Origin: Apus apus
Lineage: Eukaryota > Chordata > Aves > Apodiformes > Apodidae
DNA: 64,000 nucleotides
Assembly (NCBI RefSeq): GCF_020740795.1
Contig: NC_067282.1
Coordinates: forward strand, 146,492,858 to 146,556,857
Reading direction: 5' to 3'
The position numbers were made by a program, and so were the translations under genes. Shown here in pieces: positions 12,301 to 21,234 of this stretch; within the stretch, counting starts at the first letter, position 1; each line of letters begins with the position of its first letter. The notes beneath the pieces were generated by a model that had not been told where the DNA came from, searched no databases, and worked only from the letters and a program-made list of their open reading frames with translations.

Positions 12301-15171
12301 CAAATGCAATTTTGGTTCTCACTTTTCTGCTTAGGAGTCCTGACCATCTGTTTGGTATTTTTGTAGCTTCTTCTGTTAGAGCAAATAACGTAGGTTTCCA
12401 TAATTACTTGGATATTTATTTTCCTTGACACAGAAGTGTGAAAGACTGCTGCTATACCTCTACTGCCATGAAATGAGTCTTGCTTTTCAAGATCCAGTTC
12501 CTCCCACAGTATGTACTTCTCTTCTTTCCATTTCATGTTAGTAGCATAATTGACGTGTTTCTAATGGCATTTTTATGTCCCATCATGGTCCATTGTTGGA
12601 AGTCAAGTTTCCCAGACATTGAGTGTATTAAACGTGTTTAATTTCATTAAAATTGTCTGAAGGGGAATTAAAAGTTTAAAGCATTGGGTTGGAAGGAGAT
12701 TTATTAGTAAAATTCCCCAATAACTGTTTTTACTTAATACTTCAAAAGTAGACACAAAAAGTAAGTTCTGACACTGTCTGCTGATGGCACAATGGTGCAT
12801 TGGGATATGTTTGCTTTTTAAAAAAACATGATTTTGAGATTGAGTACTCCATGGTACTAATATGAAATTGAATTTCTTATTATTAGCTTGAAATTTATTA
12901 GTTTAAAATGCTGAACAATACCTGGGTGCATCAGAAGTCCAAAAATACATAGAAGAGTTACCAGCACAATCAGATGTAAAGTATCTCTCATGTTCTTCAA
13001 GACAAGTCAACAGGAAAAGAATTCATCCATGAGTAATATGCTCTTATGCCCCCTTTTTACTCCATTTGAATAAAAATTATTCTTTTGAAGAACATTCCAC
13101 AGAGTTGTAATAATAAGAAAAGGCACAAGAGAGTAATCGATTAATCGTATGATGGTCATGTATTGCTAAATTTAGGTATTATAGCATTTCCCTTAAAATG
13201 TGAACCTACTTGGGAAAAGAGTCGAAAAACATTATCACTGGATTTCATATCTTATTTTGTAATTTCCAGTTCTTTCTAAAGAAGGAATAAATCTCATTTC
13301 CAATGACATTTCATGACCAAAATTCATTTTAAGCGACGCATGTACCATCTGTTTGAGTGCTTGCCAATGTTACTATTTGGTGTTCTTCAGAGTAAAACTT
13401 ATTAGATGGCTCATTTGAGTACATCCAAAAATAATGTCCAAATAGTTTGTTCTATCAAATGCAGCCAGTGTAGGTGGGGTTTTTATTTGTTATTCTTTTA
13501 TTTTAAAGTAGGCATTGGGAGGAGTATCTTTTAGCCAGCAGAACTAGCATACATCAGTGTTATTCCAGAAACTGTCTGCATATATGTTAGAAGTACAATT
13601 TCTATACCTTAGGAATGTTCTTTGAAGATGAGACTAAATCTTGTCCTCTCTCTCAGAGCTACAGGTTTATAAACCAATAAGTAATGAACATGATTGCATT
13701 TAATAAAAAAATTTATTCTCCCTTTAGGTTCCAGACTACTACAAAATAATAAAAAAGCCTATGGACTTGTCAACCATCAAGAAAAGACTTCAAGTGAACA
13801 ATTCATTCTACACAAAGCCGGAAGATTTTGTGGCTGATTTCAGGCTGATTTTCCAAAACTGTGCTGAATTTAACGAGGTTAGAAAAGCAGATACTTTGGT
13901 TTTGTAGGTTTGGTTGCTTTTGGGAAAATTGTAGTAGGGGTAGAACTTAAAACACAAGAATTTATTGTATTGAACTTACTTTGATGATGAGACTGCAGGT
14001 AAAAAACCATGGGTCACATTTGAAACTCCTGTGGTGTTAGATGGCCATGCAGTGGAGGTTCTTCTGCTGAAGGAAGGAGAATTATAACAAACATGTGAGC
14101 TGAATGGCAGGACAGCAGGTAAAGAACAGGACAGTTGTTTGTCATGGAGGTTAAGAGTGAGCATTTGATTTAAAAATTGGCTTAATCTCCCTTGCCTCAA
14201 ATCTCAGATTTGGTGTGATTTTCATTCTGGGAGGTCTGTACTCACCCTTTCAATTTCTGTTTGCATGTTGAGTGATTTATTATCCCTCACTCCCGGTAAG
14301 GGAGCAGGTGGTGAAAAAGGGATGCACGTAGTGAGTGAGAGAGATACACCGGGAACAAAGACCTCTCTAACTGGCCTCAGTGGGGTTCTCATCCAGTCCC
14401 CCTTGATAGCTGGGAATATTTTCTGTTACAGTGACCTCTACTTCAGGAAACTGGTCAGTCACAGTGGCTATGAATGAGTTTATGACTGCCTGGTCTTCCA
14501 AGTTACAATCCTCATCCATCCTAGTAATGTTTTCACCAGAATTCAAAAAAAGTCCTTAAGCTAGAGAAATTCTAGCATTTCAAGCAGTCATTCCAAAACA
14601 GTTTAACACTCTGAAGGTGTGTGTGTGTATATCTCACACATAACTTCCTTTTTTTTTTCTTCCCAGTCAGGATTTAGGAGTTTTTAGGATCTCTTTCCAT
14701 AGCACTAAGAACCCAGGCAGCATGGCTTTTGCAATTGGCTTCTGTGATAATCCATCCGAGAAAAAAGCCATTGGGGGTGTTGGCCAAGAGATCTACCCTC
14801 GCCCTCTGTTCTAAAGGCTATTGCTCTCTGGAAACGTGTTCCACAGGTGCTATTCTTACTGCTGATAGACTTTGTAGTTTATAAGAGCACCTAAAAGATC
14901 TAATGTGATCCAAGTCTAAAACTATTTTGTGATGCAGTAATGTTGTTCATTCACCCAACAGCCTGATTCAGAAGTGGCTGATGCTGGCGTGAAACTTGAA
15001 GCATACTTTGAAGAGCTTCTAAGGAACCTTTACCCTGAGACAAAGTTCCCTGTACAACCCAGCTGCCAGAGTGAAAAAGATAATCCAGAACTTACTGATG
15101 ATTCGGATGATGAATTTGTACAGCCCCGGAAAAAACGCCTCAAAGGAGAAGACCGTCAGTTGCTTAAATGA
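66..15171 (+). CDS. TRIM24: TRIM24 (TIF1-alpha), 3' part, 11 exons
   Basis: This is the C-terminal 622 residues of transcription intermediary factor 1-alpha, a nuclear E3 ligase and co-regulator that reads histone H3 unmodified at K4 and acetylated at K23. The RING, B-boxes and coiled coil would lie upstream of the window. In order, the visible parts are a Gln-rich linker, Ser/Pro-rich low-complexity sequence, an HP1 box (PVVML), two SUMO consensus sites (IKQE, VKQE), a nuclear-receptor box (LTSLL), a C4HC3 PHD finger, a bromodomain and a basic C-terminal tail. All eleven exons have AG acceptors and GT donors, and they join in one open frame to TGA at 15169-15171. The gene is convergent with SVOPL. 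The TIF1 relatives TRIM28 and TRIM33 are less likely, because the linker sequence and the ends of the protein match TRIM24 as I know it, and the neighbouring genes agree. Confidence 0.97.
938..1102 (+). CDS. TRIM24: TRIM24 exon, linker
   Basis: 55 codons in phase 0. It begins [14 protein letters not shown] and ends [11 protein letters not shown], both typical of TRIM24. The acceptor is caagcag. The donor gtagag is weaker than consensus. Confidence 0.93.
2618..2797 (+). CDS. TRIM24: TRIM24 exon, Ser/Thr-rich linker
   Basis: 60 codons in phase 0, running from WQIETGQTS to SLPD and containing [19 protein letters not shown], which is conserved in TRIM24. The acceptor is tttctag and the donor gtaagt. 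Confidence 0.95.
3858..3993 (+). CDS. TRIM24: TRIM24 exon, Pro/Ser-rich linker
   Basis: 45 codons plus one base. It starts [16 protein letters not shown] and contains [17 protein letters not shown]. The acceptor is ctttcag and the donor gtaatt; the split Gly codon is completed in the next exon. Confidence 0.95.
4372..4444 (+). CDS. TRIM24: TRIM24 short exon
   Basis: A 73-base exon encoding [18 protein letters not shown] and ending in a split Ser codon. The acceptor is atcctag and the donor gtaagg. The [14 protein letters not shown] segment is diagnostic of TRIM24. Confidence 0.94.
5831..5999 (+). CDS. TRIM24: TRIM24 exon, HP1 box and SUMO motifs
   Basis: Encodes a Ser-rich start, then [15 protein letters not shown] and [21 protein letters not shown] fits the PxVxL pattern used by TIF1 proteins to bind the HP1 chromoshadow domain. 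IKQE and VKQE fit the psi-K-x-E sumoylation consensus, and both sites are known in mammalian TRIM24. The acceptor is atttacag and the donor gtaata. Confidence 0.95.
6532..6845 (+). CDS. TRIM24: TRIM24 exon, NR box and first half of PHD finger
   Basis: Starts [13 protein letters not shown]; the LTSLL core is the LxxLL-type box that binds ligand-activated nuclear receptors. An acidic linker follows, then [18 protein letters not shown] and FHLSCHVP, the first five Cys and the His of the C4HC3 zinc site plus the next Cys. The exon ends inside the Ser codon before GEWICTFC, so the PHD finger is split by the following 4.2 kb intron. Confidence 0.95.
8332..8630 (-). mobile_element. CR1 LINE, 3' fragment
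   Basis: Begins tcatagaatcacagagtgg, the reverse complement of the CR1 3' end (gattctatga), and continues through the usual 3' UTR words. It is more diverged than the other copies and lies antisense in the TRIM24 PHD intron. The left edge is sharp and the right edge approximate. Confidence 0.85.
9541..10600 (-). mobile_element. CR1 LINE with reverse transcriptase remnant
   Basis: Starts with the CR1 terminal gaatcatagaatc at 9541 and runs about 1.06 kb. On the minus strand it encodes the C-terminal part of CR1 ORF2 in broken frames: [19 protein letters not shown] and FADGTKL (the RT FADD-type catalytic box with the second Asp lost), then [26 protein letters not shown] and RDLRELGLF-type words. 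It is 5'-truncated and not functional. Confidence 0.93.
10601..10637. repeat. (ATTT)n-like simple repeat
   Basis: About 37 bases of ATTT/TATC units, immediately at the truncated 5' end of the preceding CR1. Confidence 0.85.
10661..10745. other. GC-rich block in AT-rich intron
   Basis: About 85 bases rich in CCCC and CGGC words, with several CpGs (including gccccccggcggccccccc), set in otherwise AT-rich intronic DNA next to the CR1 end. Its origin is unknown; it could be captured 5' UTR-like sequence or CR1 5' material. Confidence 0.4.
11048..11180 (+). CDS. TRIM24: TRIM24 exon, second half of PHD finger
   Basis: Encodes [20 protein letters not shown], supplying the last two zinc-binding Cys, then the charged linker to the bromodomain ending APIDRR. 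The acceptor is tctgtag and the donor gtaagg. Confidence 0.95.
12434..12508 (+). CDS. TRIM24: TRIM24 exon, bromodomain helix Z
   Basis: 25 codons in phase 0. It begins [18 protein letters not shown] and ends DPVPPT, which is the first bromodomain helix and the start of the ZA loop. The acceptor is gacacag and the donor gtatgt. Confidence 0.94.
13728..13877 (+). CDS. TRIM24: TRIM24 exon, bromodomain core
   Basis: 50 codons in phase 0 from [20 protein letters not shown] to FQNCAEFNE. The Asn in EFNE is the conserved acetyl-lysine anchor of bromodomains. The acceptor is ctttag. The donor gttaga departs from consensus at +3, but the reading frame across it is unambiguous. Confidence 0.95.
14962..15171 (+). 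CDS. TRIM24: TRIM24 terminal coding exon
   Basis: Encodes [20 protein letters not shown] (bromodomain helix C), an acidic DDSDDEF stretch, the basic PRKKRLK (a likely nuclear localisation signal) and the terminal RQLLK, then TGA. The acceptor is acccaacag. The PDSEV...FEELL and RQLLK ends match TRIM24. Confidence 0.96.
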   Translation, partial: PDSEVADAGVKLEAYFEELLRNLYPETKFPVQPSCQSEKDNPELTDDSDDEFVQPRKKRLKGEDRQLLK

Positions 15172-15790
15172 GCCACGTGTTGCTACTGAACATTTTTTAA
15201 AAACTAAGAATATTTATCACTGTTATTTGTGAAAAGGGGACAAGTCGTAACTGCTTTGACTGGTAGGTTTGTGGATACTTACTAGACTTTCTACCCCTTG
15301 TCTGAAAGACAAATCTAATGGAGATCAAGGTATACGGAGAGCTCTAAAGTTCCAAACGTTCATCATACTTCTGGAGCAGCACAGAAATTGCCTTTTGCGT
15401 GGAGTGACAGCTGTTTGACTTTACTTCGAGAAGGGAAAGAAGTTTGTATAGAATTGAACTTTAAAATATTACATGGGTTCAACACGTGGCTTTCTGAGTT
15501 TGAAGAAAATGTGATCTCACCAGACTTTTAATTTTACCAAAGGCATCTGGCTGGCCATAATTTGATTTCTTTGTACTACATTTAACACAAGCCATGAAAA
15601 CAGATGGTGTAATATTATTGTCCTGCAATACTGACTGGTACAAGGAAACTGTAGTTGCCCCAAAGAAGTTATTGGCAATTTTAAAATGTAAGGGAGAGTG
15701 TATTAAAAACAACTTCAAAAAAAAAAAAAAAAGACACTTGTTTGAGAGTTTTTAATGGAGGAAATAAACTACAGAATACTTTGTTTTGCA
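15172..15790 (+). other. TRIM24 3' UTR (inferred extent)
   Basis: Sequence after the TRIM24 stop, with no coding features. It holds an ATTAAA at 15702-15707, a genomic A-run at 15717-15732 and an AATAAA at 15763-15768. The true 3' end may lie further on, because AATAAA also occurs at 18068 and 18412. Confidence 0.5.
15763..15768 (+). terminator. Candidate TRIM24 poly(A) signal
   Basis: AATAAA about 590 bases past the stop codon, followed within 30-50 bases by a T/G-rich stretch (ttgttttgc, gtttttctc), as expected downstream of a cleavage site. It was found by motif only, with no transcript evidence. Confidence 0.45.
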
Positions 15791-16904
15791 CCGTTTTTCT
15801 CACCACCAGCAAGAAACAATGGTATTTCTATACTGTTTTGTTTAACAGGTTTCTCAAGTTTGAAGTACCTCTGTTTAATGGAGTTGATAGCAAAGTCTCC
15901 AGAGGAAAAATGTTTGCTTGCAACTATCAGTCTTTGTGTATGTTTAGAGAGGGAAAAGAAATGTCCTTTTTATCCACAAGTTCTTCTTAGTTTTCCAAAT
16001 TTCTACATACGTTGTCATCAGAATGCAACCAATATCATTATTCACTTGGAAGTACACAACTTGCTCTTGAACTCTTCCTTAAAAAATACCAGAAGGTGAG
16101 GACATCTACCTTCTTTTGTTCTGTCTACTTCCCAGAAGCACTGGCAATAATATAGATGGTTGTTTCTGCCCTCAGAGATTGCAGAGGTAGAGAAGTACTT
16201 GTCTTTGGTTGCCCCAGCTAATGGTTTATACTCTTCATTTATGTCATCTTCAATGAAAACTGACCTTTTGGGACAGCAGGCAGTATTTTGGATTAATTGA
16301 GCTCTCGTTGTGCCAGGATTTTGTACATGGAATTGTGAAGACAGCTGAGAGTACACAAGCCTGCTTTCGACTTGTTCTGTAGCACTGATAGGGTGCTGTG
16401 GATAGACAGATCATTGAGGAGACTAGAAACAAGGGCTGCTTTTGCCTCCCTGCTGTGCATGTATGCAATCATTAAAAAAGGCCCTTTTTTGTGCTTCTCA
16501 CCAGGTGAGATGGTACCTCCCTGCTTTTCTTTATCTTAGGGTGGCACTGCACACTTTATTTGTGTGGACATTCAACAGTGTACATTTCAAAAGAACACTC
16601 AGCTGTGTTTGCAGCAGGCCTCTGACATAGCTTTTGAAATGCCATGATGATTTGTTGTGTTTTTTTTAAGCTGCACAGAGTATTTATTTTCCTCTTTTTT
16701 TTTTTTTTTTCTTGGTAAATACCTGAAGAGAGTTTGTTGTAGTAATTTTTACTACCCTAGGGTACCAGAAAAAAAGGGAGGAGACGTGAAGGAGCAGAAT
16801 GGGGCAAGGAGGGAGACCATTCCAAGAAAACATGTGAACAGTGCACACTGCAGTAGCACAGACCTAAAATTAAGAGGCACTGCCATTGCAGCATGTTTGT
16901 GGAC

Positions 16905-17489
16905 CTTAAGTTGCAAGAAATGTGGCCAGCAAGACAAGGGAGGTGATTCTGCCCCTCTACTCTGCTCTGGTGAGGCCACACCTGGAGTACTGTGTTCAGC
17001 TCTGGAGCCCTCAGCAGAGGAAAGACATGGAGCTGTTGAGGGTCCAGAGAAGAACCAAGATGATCAAAGGGCTGGAGCACCTCTGCTATGAAGACAGGCT
17101 GAGGGAGTTGGGGCTGTTCAGCCCAGAGAAGAGAAGGCTCCAGGGAGACCTTATAGCAGCCTTCCAGTACTTGAAAGGGGCTGCAGGAAAGCTGGGGAGG
17201 GGCTTTTCATCAGAGAAGATAGTGATAGGACAAGGGGGTAATGGTTTTAAACTGAAAGAGGGGAGATTTAGGTTAGACAGCAGGAAGAAATTCTTCACCA
17301 TGAGGGTAGTGAGGTGCTGGAATAGGTTGCCTAGGGAGGTTGTGGAAGCCCCTTCCTGGAGTTGTTTAAGGCAAGGTTGGATGGGGCTTTGTGCAGCCTG
17401 GTCTGGTGTGAGGTGTCCTTGCTCATAGCAGGGTGTTTGGAACCTGATGATCTTTGGGGTCCCTTCCAACCTTAACCATTCTGTGATTT
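16905..17489 (+). mobile_element. CR1 LINE, ORF2 C-terminus and 3' UTR
   Basis: A forward-oriented copy. It encodes [18 protein letters not shown] and [17 protein letters not shown], then [15 protein letters not shown] and RLPREVVE in nearly continuous frame, and ends at the CR1 3' words ccttccaaccttaacc and ttctgtgattt. It lies past the TRIM24 3' end. Confidence 0.92.
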
Positions 17490-17875
17490 AAGTATGGAGT
17501 TAGACACCGATATAACTTCACACTCAAGTTTTGTTCTCCCAGCAGAAAATAGCGGAGAGAGAAGCAAGATGTAGTCCTGCAGTCCAGTTACTTAACCCGT
17601 TTGCTGTAAGCTGTTTGAAATGTCTCTGTTTAAATAATCCACTGGAAAAGTCTGACTCAGCTTGCATTTTATGGTCTTAAATGTCACCCTAAGAAGCTTC
17701 AGATATTGCCGCTACAATCAGGTTTGAGATGTTAAATTTAACTACTTTAATGCAGCTGCTACATGCACAAATAGTTCAGGAATGCTCTTTTTTTTTAAAA
17801 AAAAAAAAAAGAACCCACTATATTCTTTCAAGTGGCTATGGCATAAACTGCATCTAGTTCTGCCCTCGTGCCCCG

Positions 17876-17892
17876 CCCCCCCCCCCCCCCCC
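17876..17892. repeat. C homopolymer
   Basis: A run of 17 C, flanked on the left by another short C-rich stretch. A similar A-run is at 17798-17811. Confidence 0.9.
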
Positions 17893-18965
17893 ATGGCCTC
17901 ACTCCAGTGAATTTTGGCTATTCCCTCCCTTGTTTTTTTATTTTGGTGTGTGGAATGGCACTACTAATAGCACTACTGGTAAAGAGTCTCCACCCTGTTT
18001 TACGGGACAGGTAGAAAGCATCTTTTTATTGCATCATAAGAAAGGGAACGTTCTTGAGAAATCTGGCAATAAAAGCCATAGCCCGTACACTGTTTGGTTG
18101 CAATTATTTATTTATTTATTTTTAATAATGGATACGGTTTGGAGAAGCAATCAACATCAAATGCAGCTCACAGGAAATGACAGATTCCAAAGGTTTATTT
18201 TTCTTTCCTACCCAGTCCAACATCAAACGCTCACTTTCATTTTACTTGCTAAAAAGAAGGGGAAAAATAGATTAAATTAATAAAAGGCACAGGAAAACCA
18301 ACAGAAATGGATGCAGAGGAAAATAGTATGCATTTGGTTCTGTCTGAAAGGTCTTGCCTCTGACAGGCACTCGTCCCCACAACTGCTTTGAGGGTGAAGT
18401 GATGCTGTCCTAATAAACTGAAACAAGTAGATAAGCTGTTTATTTGTCTAGATTTCACAGAAAGTTACGTTTCTCTGGTTGGTTCATTCAGACTTAGTTT
18501 TATGAAACACATTTATTGCCAAGAGCCTGAGGCCTAAAGACTGCTATGTTAAAAGCTTTTATGTGATGTATTTAAATTCTTATATAGATTGGAATGACTG
18601 TGCTGTGTGAGGCCCTTGGACAATATGTTCAACAATCACGATCCAGCAGTCTCTGAGTGACTGTACACAAATGTGGTCTCTGAAATGACCACGAGATAAG
18701 AGTGAGCAAGTTTAATTTAAGATCTAATGATGGCTTCTCTGAGTACTCGTGTAGTTCTGCAGATTTTTATTTTTCTGTCCTTTTAACTTGTGCATGTAAA
18801 GGGCAGCAGCTGGAGCTTGTAACTCACTTGTAGCAAGGATAATAATGCTATTAAGTCCCTAGGAAAAGGGGGGAGGGGGGTGTCCCATTAAGGAATCATT
18901 ATACTTGTATTTCTCTCAACCACTATTAGCTAAAGTTAATCCAACTATAGTTGAATCAAAGCTGC

Positions 18966-18968
<3 letters not shown>

Positions 18969-18994
<26 letters not shown>
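18969..18994. repeat. T homopolymer, about 26 bases
   Basis: An uninterrupted T run in the intergenic region. No retroposed gene was recognised next to it. Confidence 0.9.
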
Positions 18995-18996
<2 letters not shown>

Positions 18997-19138
18997 TGCC
19001 TGGAACAGTTTTAATTAAGTGCTTTGCTAGGTAATTCTTGTAAATCCAACCATTTGAAGGCCTAAGTGGCTCTCTGACCTCTGCCATGTGGTTAAATTTC
19101 ACCCACAAGGGAAGAATAGCTTGCTTTGACGACTTACA

Positions 19139-19862
19139 GAATCATAGAATCACTAAAGTTGGAGGGGACCTCAAAGATCATCAAGTTCCAACCCTCCTGC
19201 CATGAGCAGGGAACCCTACCACTAGACCAGGTTGCACAAAACCTCATCCAACCTGGCCTTACAAACCTCCAGGGATCGGGCATCAACAACCTCCCTGGGC
19301 AACCCATTCCAGTTCCTCACCACCCTTATAGTGAAGAATTTCTTCCTAATATCTAACCTAAATCTCCCCTGCCTCAGTTTAAAACCATCACCCCTTGTCT
19401 TATCACTGTCTTCTCTGATGAAAAGCCCCTCCCCAGCTTTCCTGTAGCCCCTTTCAAGTACTGGAAGGTGCTATAAGGTCTCCTCTGAACCTTCTCTTCT
19501 CTAGGCTGAACAGCCCCAACTCTCTCAGCCTGTCTTCATAGCAGAGGTGCTCCAGGCCTTTGATCATCTTGGTGGCCCTTCTCTGGACCCTCTCCAATGG
19601 GTCTATATCTTTCTTGTGCTGAGGGCACCAGAACTGTACACAGTATTCCAGGTGGGGTCTGACCAGAGCAGAGCAGAGGGGCAGAATCTCCTCCCTGGCC
19701 CTGCTGGCCACACTTCTTTTGATGCAGCCCAGGATGCAGTTGCTCTCTGGGCTCCAGCACACACTGGTGGCTCATGTCAAGCTTCTCATCAACTACCACC
19801 CCCAAGTCCTTCTCCTCAGGACTGCTCTCCAGACATTCTTCACTTCTTAAACCGGTATTTCC
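19139..19862 (-). mobile_element. CR1 LINE, close sister of the 9541 copy
   Basis: Starts with the same gaatcatagaatcac 3' end and follows the 9541-10235 copy nearly base for base. In the first 120 bases I count about four differences. It shares the minus-strand words [19 protein letters not shown] and [19 protein letters not shown]. It is 5'-truncated near 19862. Confidence 0.93.
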
Positions 19863-20651
19863 CCACAGTCTTTTATGGAATATTATATAGATACTTTAAA
19901 TGATAGTAAAAAACCCCAAACAAACAAGCATTTCTAAAAGACATGCATTTAAAAAAGCAGGCAATGATTACTATGCTGTTTTCCTGAAAACCTTAAGGTA
20001 ACTGGCCCATGCACCTTGGGGAAACCTTAGAAGACGTGACACAATGAACCTAAGTGAGTGTGTGTGTGTTTATATATACGATTTTTAAAAAAGTGGTTCT
20101 GAATACCACATAAAACTGTTTGATCAAACCTCTATCTTGCTCTAGGCTGCTAAATACCATGGATTATTTAGCCCATGGTCTTCTCATTTATACAGGTAAG
20201 ACTGCAGAATAACAGGCAGTGTGATATGGGTGTACTGTACACATATCAAAATTTCCATGCTAGTATAGCTGGATTGACTAATAACAGACTTGCTCATCAC
20301 CTCCTGTAATTAAGACGAGTGTGATCTGTGCATGGGAGGGTGAATTTAACCTTCACCCTTAGTCTTTTAGCTGACTACTTTTTGGGAACCACTAGCCACA
20401 AGGGCTTCACTAACAGGATGTTGCATTTGGGGCTTTTCACTTGAATTTGATGAAGAAATGGCTTTAGGAGTTTAAGGTATCACTTGTATCTGCTGTCCCC
20501 TCTCCCTGCAGCACAGGCAGAACAGAATGTGTGCTGGTGAAGCAGGAACTTCCAAGTCAGGACTGGAGATATTAGCAAAGAGGTGATTACACTAGCTGAA
20601 GCTTGCATGAGGTAGCTGGGGCTGGGGTGGGTCTCCCGGGTTTTTTTTACA

Positions 20652-20910
20652 GTGAGAGGAAATGGCGTCAAGTTGCACCAGGGAAGGTTTAGATTGGATA
20701 TTAGAAAAAAAAATCTTTACTGAAAGAGCAGTCAAGCATTGGAACAAGCTGTCCAGGAAAGTGGTGGAGACACCATCCCTGGGGGTGTTAAAAAAAAGGT
20801 CAATATGGCACTTCAGGCCATGGTTTAGTGGGCATGGTCATGTTGGGTTGACAGCTGGCCTTGATGATCTTAACAGTCTTTTCTAACCTTAATGATTCTA
20901 TGAATCTATG
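20652..20910 (+). mobile_element. CR1 LINE, 3' fragment
   Basis: Forward copy encoding remnants of the ORF2 end (LDWILEKKIFTERAV, KLSRKVVE). It ends with cttgatgatcttaacag and gattctatgaatctatg, the typical CR1 3' repeat. It lies just past the SVOPL stop codon. Confidence 0.9.
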
Positions 20911-21072
20911 CATTGTTCTTTTATGAGATGCTGAACTTTAGGCAACTGGAGTGAGTTATTTAAGCTGCTGCAAAAGCACCGTTCCTGTGCTTGCCTGTCA
21001 GGCCTTACTTTGGCTTATGAACCATCAGAGGAGTTTGGTTTGGGATCTAGTTGAATCATAATCTACAAGTTT

Positions 21073-21234
21073 CTAAATAGCATTTAAATACCCAGGAGCT
21101 CCTGGAATGGTAACACAAACCTGCAGTGCCCTGCCCTTGGTCTCGATGGGCAGCGTGACCGCTGAGATTGCGCAGACGACGCACACAGATGCAAAAAGAC
21201 AGAGGGCCCCAATGAAGGAAACACTCATGAGAAC
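21073..21234 (-). CDS. SVOPL: SVOPL exon 14, TM12 and C-terminus
   Basis: Starts [20 protein letters not shown], continues through TM12 to [11 protein letters not shown], then a tail [15 protein letters not shown] before TAG at 21073-21075. Mammalian SVOPL, as I recall it, stops a few residues after ALQ. Either this bird has a longer tail, or CAG|GTTTGT is used as a donor to an unseen final exon. Confidence 0.85.
   Translation of the reverse strand, partial: VLMSVSFIGALCLFASVCVVCAISAVTLPIETKGRALQVCVTIPGAPGYLNAI

Larger units (their letters stand above)
15791..21072. other. TRIM24-SVOPL intergenic region (convergent)
   Basis: About 5.3 kb between the tail of TRIM24 and the tail of SVOPL on the opposite strand. 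It contains three CR1 pieces (16905-17489, 19139-19862, 20652-20910), a C-run, a long T-run and mostly AT-rich single-copy DNA. Untranslated ends of one or both genes may extend into it. The ORFs seen here are CR1 remnants or chance. Confidence 0.8.
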
